Source: Thuidium tamariscinum (taxonomy: Eukaryota; Streptophyta; Bryopsida; Hypnales; Thuidiaceae). From it: a stretch of DNA of 64,000 bases. The notes under the pieces are model-generated. The model saw only the letters and a list, made by a program, of their open reading frames with translations, was not told where the DNA came from and ran no database searches. The position numbers were made by a program, and so were the translations under genes. The stretch is taken from NCBI GenBank assembly GCA_947034885.2, contig OZ019759.1, positions 9,550,501 through 9,614,500 on the forward strand, read 5' to 3'. Positions 49,060-61,345 of the stretch are shown piece by piece (position 1 is the stretch's first letter; each line of letters starts with the position of its first letter).

Positions 49060-52000
49060 AACTTCCTACGTTGCAGAGAATAGGAAGGCCCAACCTCTCT
49101 GGATAACAGGTTAGTCGTGTACATCGCACTCAAAACACAAGCAATGCTTTTTGAGGTCCAGAGTTCCCTACACTCATGAATGTACCCGACTTGTAGGAGT
49201 TTTTGCTGCCTGTGGACTACGTGACAAGAACGACAACACCCTCTGCGAAGGAAATGCAACGTACCGTTGGGTCCCGGATGCCGCTAACCAGACCACAAAT
49301 GCAGGAAAAAATCAACGGGGTTCTTCCACGTCCTCACTGTAAACGTCATTCATGCGAGTCACTGACAACTTCTTCCGAGCACAAAAAAGTGCTCGTCTTT
49401 TTCTTAATCCAGCATATGCCATTAAGTGCAGCCGGCATTTTCATCGGGAACGTGGGGCTTGCCAAAAGTAAGCATTCAAATCCATCAGCCATTTCCCTGC
49501 ATCATTCTCCATTTCAAGCATTCGTCAATAAGGATAATAGTGGTTTCCATGTTTAGCATCTACCTTTTCTTCTAAAGTGGTTGGCAATTCTTAATTACCA
49601 CGTGCAAGTGCCTGCAGTACTTATCCCTTCACAGTTTCAATTATCAAAGCCCGCCGAGTCATTACCGATAATTTCGAGTTGTTTTCAAAGCGCTTCTTTC
49701 TTTCCATGTGAGAATTTCGGAAAGCATTGACCATTGTTAGAGCTTCCTACACAAAACCTCCGTTCACTCATAAACTAGAATTTCTCTACCTGCTTCCCAA
49801 CGCATTCCATATTCATCAATTCTTGCACATCAAATTACCTTTTTTCTTGAGCCGCCACATCATTAATGGTGCAGCCCGCTCTCAGTGATTACCTTCTATC
49901 TTAGTGAACGACACACAATGTGAAATTCGGACTTCGATACTGCAGTTATTTTCTATTCCATGGGCAATACTGAGTGAATGCTTTTTCGACTCAGTCCTTG
50001 TGAGTGGACTCTTTTTCCACATCTTGAATGCAAAAATTAATGTAAAACATTGTGGAGAATTCAGACTTGCTGACCTTTTGCGCCTTTGTCGACAACAAGA
50101 GCATCATAGGTTCCTCGGAATCTTCGTCTTCAAGAACCTGTTCCAATTAAAGGCTATACATTTGTAAAATATAAGGTATAGTTGCTTTCAGGAAGGAATA
50201 GTCAAAATCTCAGTAATTATATTTTGATGCCATACTAAAGAGGCACAGAATACCTACCACAGAACAACGTAACAAAATGACTTCCAGGCATCTACATTTT
50301 CTTCACAGACAGGTAGTCTGTGCTCTTCACGGACACTATAAAATTGAATGGAAACATTTCCTACGTAAAAGCGGTGAATTACAATCTCTAAGTTCTATTA
50401 AATTCTCAGTAATGCAATTAAAAATTTGTGCACACCATTATCCTATACCCTAATTCTATAATGGCCAAAACCTGCAACTGCTTCTCCTTGTGTCAATGCC
50501 AACCCCCAGCCACGTCCTTTTCCAAATTAGTTCATTTTCCCTCCAAATGAAATGCCTCAACATTGGAATAACTACTTCATAGGCAGCTGTTGTTGAACAA
50601 TACAGAAACTAAGGAAAGTAAATGCTCTGTAACAAACCTGGTCATCTCCAGAAAGTGATAGGTAAGTCACAATACAGTTTCCACTTTCGAAGGTACTGAC
50701 AAATAAAACACCAAAACAGAAAGGGCGTGGTCTCTGTTTATTTAGTTAGTGTTTTCTCTGGTTTCTTCTTTTTCTGCTTCTTGGTTCTCTGTGCAGCCGT
50801 TTGGGTTTTAGGGTTCTGTATCTTGGTTCTTTTTCATACAGTGGGGTCTCCCCATTTGTTCAAAAACAAAAAAAAAACAAAAAAAAAACGCATCTTTGCA
50901 TTGCCAGGTTCCATGGTTGGACAAAAAGATTTGGTACATTCCACCTTCTGGAATAAAATGCATCGTCTTTGTCCTGTACAGTATAACGTAACTCTCACTT
51001 TCATTCTGGCACTGCAACTTTTACATTCCACTTGTAATGCAAATGAGAATGACAACTCGTTCACCTATCTGTTCGACATACTTTACTGCACTGTCGCCTC
51101 GGACTTTCGTCGTTTGTTTCTGTCTCCTTCTGCAAACTCCCTGCGTGCTTCTGAAGATACCTTCAATTTCTCCAAATCAAAACGAATTCTCTTCAAACTG
51201 CCTCGAATATCGTCAAATATATTCGTAGAGTTTAACTTCACAACGGCAGGTCGCAGCTGATGACCTTTAGTGCTGCACTCGTCTTCCTGTTAGTGACCAT
51301 GTGTTAGTGAAACTCAAGCACATGACATAGACATAATTTCAATTACCTTCTGCCCACTACTTATTCCTAATCATGATCACATTTACCAAGAAAGTGCGCT
51401 TTTTTTTCCACTGTCATCAACAACATCCTTGCATTCAAATAAAACTTTTAGAAGAACAAATGCGCTTATCTACTAGCACCAAAAAAAAATTAACATTGCA
51501 AATGCAGCAATCGAAAATACATCTATTTCGAAGGTACTCCAAGGCATAACCTCTACTCACCTCAACAAGTTGCATCAACAAGGTCCCCTTCTTGGACGTT
51601 GATAGCTCTTTCACATCGTCAAATTTCTCCATGAGAGATCTGAGTTCAAAGTTTAAAACATGATTTTCCAATACTGTTCATACACAAGCACAACGACTTC
51701 ATACAGTTCAAGAACGCAATCCTACGAACTCATGTAATTCTGGAAAATAATGTCAACCACGACGTCTGCAAATAAGAGCATTTTCAATGCAAACCCTGCA
51801 CAAACACTGCAACGCATTTCACTCTTACTGTACAAGAAATAAGAATCTCCTTTTAACCACTCAGAAATTCAAGATCAAAAGAATACACAACCATTGATCT
51901 CTTTTCCTAGACCTATTCAAATAGGGGTACCTGTTCCACAACACAACAAACTTTTATACTACAAAGACTACATTCATTCAACAAAATCTCGGAGATTGTA

Positions 52001-53107
52001 ATTACCTATTGGTATTTAGGAACACCACTAATGAAATAGAAAAGTGAGAACGCAAAATAACATTTCAGTAGATACTTCCTTTCATGCCACTGAAACATAC
52101 ATTCACAAATGAAGTCTAGAATGAAGAACAAAGACCTTTCTCCATTCGTATGCAAATTCAACCGCACCTTAAATTTTTCCAGTCCTGCCCACGCCACATC
52201 ACTCCGTAATCCTCCATCATGGCCCACACTTGCCTCACAGTTTCGTCAAAAACGGACCCCCATGTGCACTACTTTCCCTTGTGCAACTGCATTACCACTC
52301 GGCCTAGGACAATGCCAATGCACATCATTCCTTAGTTTTATTGTTCTGAAATCAATTGATTATGACATGACCTAAACCTTCTTAATGGTATAGAATTTCA
52401 AAAACTTGAACTGTTCTAACTAAGTGAGTGCAAGCAACTGTACTGATCAAAGCCTATGAGTGCCCTCCATTTGTAAAAGCGAAAAGTTCAGAGGTAACAA
52501 ATAAGACTGCAATGCCTGCGGAAGACTTACCCATCTTACTCGCTAGGAATCGTGCTTTTGATCTCCTACAGTGGGAATAATAGGCATAGCAATACAGCTT
52601 ATACCCTTCCCAAAAATCTCTAGACTTGTGTGTTCTAGAAAATGTTAGAAAGCATTCCTTTGGAATACAGAAATGTTTCTTCAGAAGATAGAGAAGGAAC
52701 ATCCCAAGCAAATGATAGTGACAAAGACAACTGCATAAATACTAATAGAAGCTTAGCAAAAAAAGTTCACTGAACACGCGCCTGAAGTTTTCTTCATCAA
52801 GGACCTTTTTTCCCTCCACTGTCAATATTCCTCTTCCCTCATGTCTGCAGCTATGGCGAACTGCCTCGAGGTTGAAAGGAATATGGTCCTTTGTTACTGC
52901 AGATCATTCGTGAAGAAATTAGGTTCCACGAAAAACAACAACAAAGGCCACTTCACTGAACAGCAAGAAACACTTCGCTTTTGCTCAGGAAGAACGAACG
53001 CCTCGGAATTCCCAAAACAATTTCAATTGATCATTAACAACATCAGCAAAAGAAAACATTCATTCAGAGCTACGAATTTTACCGACGTTATTTGAAGATG
53101 AAGCCAT
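49060..53107 (-). pseudogene. Unrecognised decayed multi-exon gene upstream of the transposon-like gene
   Basis: A candidate start at 53107 (CCATGGCTTC; MASSSNNVGKIRSSE, then TGA, then MFSFADVVNDQLKLFWEF). Well-supported exons in matching phase 0: 51639-51561 (LMEKFDDVKELSTSKKGTLL, donor GTGAGT); 51286-51161 (EDECSTKGHQLRPAVVKL and LKRIRFDLEKLK); and 50137-50075 (VLEDEDSEEPMMLLLSTKAQ). Later blocks at about 49520-49340 (NDAGKWLMDLNAYFWQAPRS, broken by TGA after R) and 49300-49150 (LVSGIRDPTVRCISFAEGVV, one TAG) lie just before the next gene's ATG. No domain recognised. It could be the partner gene of the same transposon, or the two could be one gene. Confidence 0.4.
50700..50889 (+). mobile_element. 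Possible LINE 3' end with poly(A) tail
   Basis: A T/G-rich stretch ending GTGGGGTCTCCCCATTTG and then an A-rich tail (interrupted runs of A from about 50860 to 50889). A GGGGTCTCCCC-type motif right before the tail is reminiscent of 5'-truncated plant L1 LINEs. No target duplication was found. The long frame read through here on + is low-complexity and not believed. Confidence 0.35.
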
Positions 53108-53725
53108 GGAACATTGGAACCTATGAAATAAATGAGTTCCCTTAGGGTTTATGCACTTCAGGAAACTCTAAGAACGGTGGATTATCAATGAACTATTCCA
53201 CGTTCACGGACTTCCAAGCCTACTCTGTTTTGTTGCATCAATCTCCCTGTGAACTGGGCTAAAACAAACTTCTAGGTACCCACAATCCCAGTGAATTGAA
53301 CCCCGCCGTTCCTTCGCTTCCGTTTCTTCAAGTAGGAATTTAACTCCTACAATCCTATTTTAAGAAGGCCACAACTTCCCTACTGCGAAACAGACATTGC
53401 GAAGAGAACCGCAACATTAAACATCTTTCACGACATGAACAAGCAACCACATTTGCATACTTCAATGAGCACCGTGCACCCTAGGCCCAAAATAAGCTTA
53501 CAAAAAGAACGCCAACGCAGAGTGCGCTTTCTTGACAGCAGAAGGGGTGAAATTGCCGCGATTTTCAATGACTGCTTCTCAGTATAGTTTAGGGTTCCTG
53601 AATAGAGTATGGCCACAACGATTACTAATTCTAATTGACATTCATATTCCTACTCATACTCTTTCTTATGTTGCTTCGAGTGGTCCCTCGAATGCGGTTT
53701 ATTGGAAGAGGCTATTGAATTAAAC

Positions 53726-53841
53726 GGGTTCTAAAATGCTGCCCTATCTTAAATGTACAGTATTCGTACATGTTGCATTTTCGTAGATTTCAACAGTGTA
53801 ATGACAGTGTACATTTTAGCTAGGGCAACATTTCAGAGCCC
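53726..53841. mobile_element. Short inverted-terminus repeat, copy 1
   Basis: Starts GGGTTCTAAAATGCTGCCCT and ends with the near complement AGGGCAACATTTCAGAGCCC; inverted similarity reaches about 36 bases inwards, to ATGTACAGT. A second copy is at 63530-63646, and similarity between the two copies goes on for some 40 bases into the flanks (for example TTGATAACTAATTC), so the mobile unit may be larger than the hairpin. Confidence 0.55.
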
Positions 53842-54205
53842 AATGCCCTCTGAACTTTAGAAATTGATAACTAATTCTAGGGAGATCTGAAAAATATGGA
53901 ACGACTTTGATTACATGACTATTCAAGCGGTCTTTCAAGGAAAACTTTGTGAAAAATATTTCAAGATGTTTGACCTGTCCAAAATACTATTCGAGCCCTT
54001 ACATGGTCGGTTTATGGACCTCCTCCCTTATCCACTTTTAAGTGCCTTGGTGGAGAGGTGGAAAAAAGTAGAGTTGTTTATGACCCTTGAGGTTCACCTT
54101 TCAAACATGTATTCCTTGTTCTTTGATGCAATTTCAAATCCTTTCAAAACAAACAACATATTAAAAATAAATTTGTAATTTAGTGATTAGGAAACTCTTA
54201 GACAT

Positions 54206-54935
54206 GGGTTGTTGCAAGAAACACTTACCGGTTCTGGCTCAAAATGGCTTAAAATCATTGAGTCCTGTGAGTCACATGACCCTTTGAAATAATTTTTTTT
54301 TTAATTGAGAAAATTATGGATAATTTGAAGAGCAATGAGAATATTATATCTCTTGAAATTCATATTTAAGAAAAAATTTCTCTAAATGCTACAGACAATG
54401 GAAAATACAATGAAAATTGCTCTTTTTTCACTGAATTGGTAAAAATAGTAAAGAAACACAGAAAATGAAACTAAAAAATTTGTTTTTCATTCAAGTATAG
54501 ATCTTTGTTTTCCAACAACTTTCATGTTTGGAAAAAATTAATTCTACTCTCTACACTTGCGCAAAGTCATCCACTTCGACGACATGTGGAGGTTGAATAG
54601 TACAGCATTTTCAAAAAATCTCTTCATGCTCTTCTATAACTTTAGGTGAGGCCCTCGCATGCCAATTTTCAGCTCAAAATTCGCATTTCTGTGTCTGAAA
54701 TAGGACCAAAAAAAACCCAAAATGGCCACTATAGACAGCCTACCGGGGACAGTTCAAAAATAGTAAAATAATTTTACAGAAATTGTAAAAATTAAACAAC
54801 ATATAAAACTTCTGTGTGCACCTTCATTGCAAATTTGAAGTTGATAGGAAAAACGATGCCAAAGTTTTGAGCAAAAAATGACCTATTCAAGGTCAACGAG
54901 ACAAAACATAGGACAATTGTTTCTTGCAATCACCC
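54206..54935. mobile_element. Putative 730-bp non-autonomous transposon
   Basis: The ends GGGTTGTTGCAAGAAACA and TGTTTCTTGCAATCACCC (imperfect) are inverted repeats. The interior is AT-rich without coding sequence. No convincing target duplication. Confidence 0.4.
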
Positions 54936-57900
54936 ACACACGAATTTGTAAAGAAGTCAATGCTTGGACCTAAAAAAAGCTCTTCCACAGTTGTAATAAA
55001 CAATATACTTAATCTACTTTAGGTTTTTCAATTAATTTGAAAAATTGTATTACACAATTTTACGTACAACCTTATAAAGAGTATAAAATTTATAATTGTT
55101 GCCAGAAAAAAATCATTTGCCTTTCAAAATTTTGAAACAAACTCTGATAATCCATTGCATTAAAATTAAATGATACCACAGAAACAATTAGGCTCCATTG
55201 CAATTCACAAACATATCAAGAGCAAATAACCTATCAATAGTGCAGAGCCCAATAAGTAAAGGGGTAAAGGATACGGACACTCTTGTACCATCTAACTCTA
55301 ACTCTATCTAGTAGTAACAATTGAATAAATCCATATTTGATCATTTCAACTTTTCTCTAATTACTGATTAATTTGAAATGTTGTTGACCTTGCTTTATTT
55401 ATTGAAGAGAACGGGGAATCTTTTCCACTTTCTCTTTGTTAATAAACAATTCTTTCTATTTGCAACAACTACTCACTGAACATCCGATTTATTAAAATAA
55501 GGCTGATAATACTGTCTATATATCCAATAGTTGTGATCTTTCTTAAGATACAACCATTCATAGCCTACCAATATTCTAGCATCCTATAGTTCATATTCTG
55601 ATGGATGTACAATTTTTCATCCATGGAAGGCTAGACTTCTTTTTCTTTTTCTTTTGAAATATTGACACAAAGTTCATGGCCCACGTCCAATAGAAGTATG
55701 CAACATAGTAGGGAAGACTGAGTGAAAATGTTTGTTTTCAGTAATTGAAATTTGAAGAGTCCCTAGATTGGCAAAAGATCCTATACTGTTTCTACATTTC
55801 AAAATTCATTGTAATATCAATTCATGAGAAGAAATTAACATATTCTTGCTCTAACCATCATATTCATCCTCACACCTATATTAATGCTTCCTTACCTTTT
55901 GCTTTGAATTCCATGTAAAATGCTTAATTTTAGAGGTGTTCGAGTAGGTTTCTTCTTTGAATAATAAACAAAAACAAAAACTTTTTACCGCTGCAGGACC
56001 AAGGCCTTCTCTGTGTCAAAAACATCTCGAAACTGCCATTTCTGTTGCATTCATCCAAGAAAACAAAAAATATATTTTCTGTGGAATCTAACCGTATGAT
56101 CCTGTACTTCACTTCATTGAGATCAAGTGGTTAAAATTTCATGAAGTTTGACTGTACAGATTGGAAGATATCAGCATTCAAAGTTGGAAACACAAGTTTT
56201 TTTGTACTGTGGTTTGCAATTTCAGATGACTTTGACTAGAATTTGTATTTATAAATTGCACTACAGACTTTGAATTCATAATTTTCTGTATTAAGAAATT
56301 GAGTTGAGAGTCTAGGAAAAAAATTTCACACAAAAAACACTTGATTTTCATTCTTTAAAAAATTGTTAAGTAGATGTAGGTCCAAGATTGAAAGAAAAAC
56401 TAAATGGTTAATAACTCTAAGATGGGATTGAAATACAATAATCCCAATGGTGAGATTGTTCTAGAAAGTAAACATAACCTTGTCCAAAATTTTTTTTTCT
56501 AAAATTGTGAATATTGCATTAAAAAATGAATCCTATAAGTTATTTTTTCAAGAAATTGTTTAGATTGCCCATATAACAAGATTGTCCCTAACTTTCTCAT
56601 TACAAGTCCAAATAGAGTGAATCAAAGCTTCACATGTAGGCAAAAATATATTATTTTAGAAAAAAAAATTAAAAAATTAAATTTTGACTTTTTCCAAAAA
56701 AAAATTTTGCCCGCCAAATGAAAATTTGGACTTCTTGTAGTATAGCTTTTGCGCCCGGTCACCAATTGAAATTAAAATTACATTCCCATGAAGGTAATCA
56801 GCTTTCCTATCTTATGAGAAAGTTTCAAAAAGATTCATTAAAAATTGAGGTCTACGGAACCTGCCCGAACTCCAAATTGTCCTCCGAGGGGACAATGGTC
56901 CTTCAGGGGTTAATACAAGAGCAAAATTTAAAGAGAATTCTTCTGTAAGACACATATAAAGTGCATCTTATAGCACATTTGTTTATAGAGATCTAGAAGG
57001 AAATTTAGGAATTGGCTATGTATACATTCTAAAATATGAAGCTTTTACCATGCAAGAACCTATTTTCCATTTAACAAGAATCTAAGTAAGCTTACACATC
57101 ATAAGGTCAATTCTTTGTGAAAAATTGTTGAAAATGGTGGTTAATATCTTGATTCACTCTTCAATGCAATTTGCTCACATGTTCAAAAAGTTTTAAATAA
57201 TGTGGACTTCTACAATAAACAGGAAGGGAATTATAATTTCTGAGAAGTGGATCATGCTCAGTAATACTAAATCGTAAACATATTTTTCTGAAGACATGGT
57301 AACTGCCAATGCCAATAGTGAATCTTCTTTAAAAAATACACTACCTCCAACTCCTTTATAAGTTCTTTCCAAAAATATTACAAATACAAATAAACAAGAC
57401 AATATTAATTTTATGACTAGAATACACATTACATGATTACCCCAAAAATACACCGAACTGGAAATCCCTCACGACTTCTGACTTATTCATTAGAATGGAG
57501 AAAATCTAAGCTCTTCACTTACATTAAAAACTTGGAAAGCAATTCCATATTTTCAATTATGAAAAGCAAAATCAGAATATTTTTATTTATTTACCCGAGC
57601 TACCCATACATGAAAGGAAATAACATATTATGCAATAATTCACAGTGCAGGCAACAAGTATCATTCAATGAAAACATTTGTTGTCCGTGGTGAAATCGTT
57701 CATAACATTCTACGTAGCCAACAGAACATAATGGCATTGCAAGAAATGAGAAAACTGTGAAAACCTTTAAATGGCACTAAACATTCATGCAATCACATGC
57801 TCAACAAATCCGCATTCTCCAGTGCACTTCTAGATAATTAGTTCAGTTAATTCTGGTTCATACTGCACCAATTCTAGCTACTTCGTTTCATAGTTGATGC

Positions 57901-58056
57901 CACAGAGCAGTCTCGTTGATAGACGGAATTGCGAACAGAATCACATGGCCAAGACAAACTAATTGCACAAGGGTGAGTTCAAGGTACTTAGAACTGTGAA
58001 ATGTTATTGCTCAAACCAATACATTAGCTTCTGATAAAGCTATCGAAATATCTCCA
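54936..58056. other. AT-rich intergenic DNA
   Basis: No supported gene. The stretch 56690-56955 is a diverged direct repeat of 59990-60250 (shared phrases such as CAATTGTC and GAGGGGACAAT/GAGGAAACAAT). Confidence 0.45.
56690..56955 (+). repeat. Dispersed direct repeat, copy 1
   Basis: Matches 59990-60250 in the same order and orientation over about 250 bases with many substitutions. A weaker relative of the upstream flank (near 56310-56480) occurs at 20690-20780 in the palindrome spacer. Confidence 0.5.
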
Positions 58057-58106
58057 ATGAAGTTCACGCACGATGACGAACGTAGTCTACGAGCTCCACT
58101 GACATT

Positions 58107-58562
58107 TCACTCAGAACAAGACGGCGTTTTTTTAGACTCCGGAGAACAAAATGTGCTTGAAATAATGGCTGCTGCAGTAGGCTTCTCTGGCATTAGCATG
58201 CCCCCGACAGAGTTCTCCGATTCCAAAACCAACAATGACACTGGGCTGTTGCTTTCCTCATCGTCTGAACTGTCACTTGAACTATGCGTCTGCAATCTAC
58301 ACATTTTTTTAAGAGGTTTCCGTCGTGATGTCCTCGCATAAACACTCTTGCCCTTATTGTCAAGAACTTTGGAATAACTTAGATCTGAAGACTGACACAA
58401 AGGAGCAATGAAATCTGCAGTTGAGGAACGTGTGCTATATTTTGATTTAAATGGTGACGACTGGAAGACCTCGTCACTTGACTCAGGACTAAATTGCCTG
58501 CATCGTTTCTTTCCTTTCAAGTCAATGTCTTCTTTCGCCCTGTCTTCCATCTCTCGAATCAA
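58107..58562 (-). CDS. Ser-rich exon of an unknown gene
   Basis: Open for 151 codons on the minus strand, starting MIREMEDRAKEDIDLKGKKR. It is rich in Ser with acidic residues (QTHSSSDSSDDEESNSP) and has a basic segment (RTSRRKPLKKMCR). The make-up resembles the Ser-rich, charged exon 4 at 44267-45468, though I cannot align them. It may belong with the block at 59165-59501 as one gene. No domain recognised. Confidence 0.35.
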   Translation of the reverse strand: MIREMEDRAKEDIDLKGKKRCRQFSPESSDEVFQSSPFKSKYSTRSSTADFIAPLCQSSDLSYSKVLDNKGKSVYARTSRRKPLKKMCRLQTHSSSDSSDDEESNSPVSLLVLESENSVGGMLMPEKPTAAAIISSTFCSPESKKTPSCSE

Positions 58563-59164
58563 GAATTGAGACTTTTAGACAACGTCTACAACCTCTTCAC
58601 CATGACCACTAGAACAACAAACTCAATACAGTATTTAACAACGTCCACACTTGAGAAAACATTGCCTGCAACATAGGCCAAGACTTGCACTGGGATATCG
58701 TATCATTACAATGACACCTACTGAGACAATCATCCATGGGTGATGACAACCTCCAGAGGATTGCACTACGCTACAAAGTTGGGCTTCAAATGACACCGCA
58801 CAACACTCACAATCACTTGGAGAGGGGAAGATCTTGCCAACAAGTGTTCCGAAAGTTACTAACACGTTTTGTTGTCATCCACTGGCGATAGACCACCTCA
58901 CTGATCCAGTGCAATTGCACACCCAATAAAATATTCTCCAGGAGAACAAAAAAATTCCAAGGAATCTGTCAGTGCATGATATCTCCACGAACTTAAAAAG
59001 AATAGATGCAGTGCACAGTGTAAGACTCCAGCTCTTCTACAGTGTATTAACTCTGGTTTTGGGTATGGAAAGAACAAATGCCTCTTAATTTAGAAAAAAA
59101 ACTTTTTTAAAATCATGACAAGGAAGAAGCATACGCAGACTACAAATCGGAGCAGTGGTTAAAT

Positions 59165-59501
59165 AAAAACTTTCTGTGATAGTCCTTGGCAATTCCCACT
59201 ACAATAAATGAGTTCAACGTTGCCAGGAATGTCGCGAGATATTAAGTAACCCGCCTCCAGCTTTTCAGGAGGGCTCCTCTAGCCCCTTCTGGCTCCATCC
59301 TTGGCTCGGGCTGAACTCCGACCTCGAACCTGCTTCCCTCCAGCTTTAATCCTTGTAGACTTTTTCGCTGCAGCCTTCATTTCGAGATTTCATATCTCAC
59401 AGTCCAAGTCAATGTTCAGCTTGTCGCTCGACCTTCTGCTCTCCAATCGGCCATAGTCCAGCATTTCCCCCAAACCTCTTACTGGTTGTTCATTTGACAT
59501 G
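59165..59501 (-). pseudogene. Basic N-terminal exon of a decayed gene
   Basis: From ATG at 59501 the frame reads MSNEQPVRGLGEMLDYGRLE onwards, meets TGA, continues with a strongly basic stretch (AAKKSTRIKAGGKQVRGRSS), meets TAG, and then reads RSPPEKLEAGYLISRDIPGN before TAA. The same strand and close spacing suggest it belongs with 58107-58562. The basic part could bind DNA; this is inferred. Confidence 0.35.
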
Positions 59502-59559
59502 AACAATTTGACCCATCAAGGTCTACACTGCTTCATAGTCCACTAGATTTGTACACTGA

Positions 59560-60712
59560 AATACACATTTTCAGACTTCAATATACTTTTTCTTGTATTT
59601 CTACACATGTAAAATGTAAACTTAAATTCTTATTTTTCATAATTACAAAATATCAAATTGAAGCGTATTCATTAATAAATAAATAAATTTTAAGCCACTT
59701 CAAGAATTCCTTGAATGTTTGAAATAATAATAAGCTTTTAAAAAAAATGAAATGACTTTAACAAATACAATGGTCTAATTCATGTATTCATTATAATTGT
59801 AACTTAATTTTTTTTTTAATAGATTAACCAAACAGGCTATAAGTTATTTTCCCAAGAGGATGCTCAAATTCTTTAAAAAATAACATTGTTTATAAATTGA
59901 CATAATTCAACCTAATGGGATGAATGAAATCTTCACATGTAATCAAATATAATGTGTGACATGAAAAAAATTTCAGTTTCAATTTCAATTTATAGTGGAT
60001 TGATTTTCTATACACCAAGTTCATTTTTTCAACTCTTATGGTATTACTTTAGCTCCTAGTCATCAATTCAAATGAAAATCATATTCCCACATAGCTAATC
60101 AATTTTGGACCTCTTACGATAAAGTTCCAAAGAGTTTCACAAAAAATGAAGTCATTGGAAGGTACTAAACCCCCAATTGTCCCCCGAGGAAACAATAGGC
60201 TTCTAGTGATTAATTTAAAAAGTGTTGCATTATTGAGAATTTTATGGACTATCTTGAAAGTGTAATTAATATTAGAATTTACACAATTTAAGAAAAATAA
60301 ATTGTTCAAGCTGAATGAAGTCTTGAACTACTTATAAATTGAGCTTATAATCAAATGAAATGAAATTGTGAGAAATTGAAGTTCAGCACCCAAATTACTT
60401 GTGGGGATTGCATAGTTGCACTAACCCCTTCAAAATTAACTTCAACTTCCAATAGTGTACCTTGTATCATTGCCACTTATAAAATATATTAAAAGTTTAT
60501 AGTTTTCCTGGAAGTGTGATAAGCTTGGTGTGGCGTACAATTGAAATCACATGATTTGAATCATCCAACCTGTACCTTACTGATTTCTCCTTCTAAGTCT
60601 CATTCATAAAGCAAACAAGCAAAGGCTAATGTACTCACCACAATAGTTCATCTGACCCCCTTCTCATTTGTGATATTAGTTCTTCTGAAACAAACCTTAT
60701 TTACAAGTTATT
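59560..60712. other. AT-rich DNA, includes direct repeat copy 2
   Basis: No supported gene. 59990-60250 is the second copy of the direct repeat at 56690-56955. Confidence 0.45.
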
Positions 60713-61345
60713 AATCCTACTATATTGAATGAAAGATCGTAAAAGCCAAATTGCTTTTTCAAAATCCATACTTTTTGTTTCTTAATCGTACTATGTAGAA
60801 TGAACGACCGTAAAAGCCAAATTGCTTTTTCAAAATCAATACTTCTTATTTTTTAATCCTACTATATAGAATGAAAGATCGTAAAAGCCAAATTGCTTTT
60901 TCAAAATCCATCGTTCTTATTTTTTATTCCTACTATATAGAATGAAAGATCGTAAAAGCCAAATTGCTTTTTCAAAATCCAAATTTTTTATTTTTTAATC
61001 CTACTATATACAATAAAAGATCGTAGAAGCCAAATTGGTTTTTTGAAATCCATTGTTCTAATTTTTAATCCTACTATACAGAATGAAAGATTGTAAAAGC
61101 CAAATTGCTTTTTCAAAATCCATGATTCTTTTTTTTTATTCCTACTAGGTACAATCTTAGTTCATATAAGCCAAATTGATTTTTTAAAATGGTACTTCGC
61201 ATTTCCTAAAATCCTACTATTCAGAATAAAAGACCAAGAAGGCAAAATTGCTTTTTCAAAATCCTACTTCACATTTTCTTTAATCCTACTATTCAAAACG
61301 AGAGATTGTAAGAGCGACATTGTTTTTTCAAAATCTTCCACCCTT
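60713..61345 (+). repeat. Tandem array, unit about 70 bp, nine copies
   Basis: Each unit starts AATCCTACTATATAGAATGA, followed by AAGATCGTAAAAGCCAAATT and GCTTTTTCAAAATCC, then a T-rich spacer of variable length. Early units are most alike and the last ones are more diverged. Confidence 0.85.

Noticed and set aside
157-49300. A changed genetic code with TAG (and TAA) read as glutamine, as in some green algae
   Set aside because: Other well-shaped frames end naturally at TAG or TAA, CAG and CAA are used freely for glutamine, and the affected genes also contain TGA stops and frameshifts. Decay of transposon and duplicated genes explains it better.
50727-51260. A 177-codon frame on + with a hydrophobic start
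   Set aside because: Low-complexity T-rich start followed by a poly(A)-derived Lys run, and it overlaps better exons on the opposite strand.
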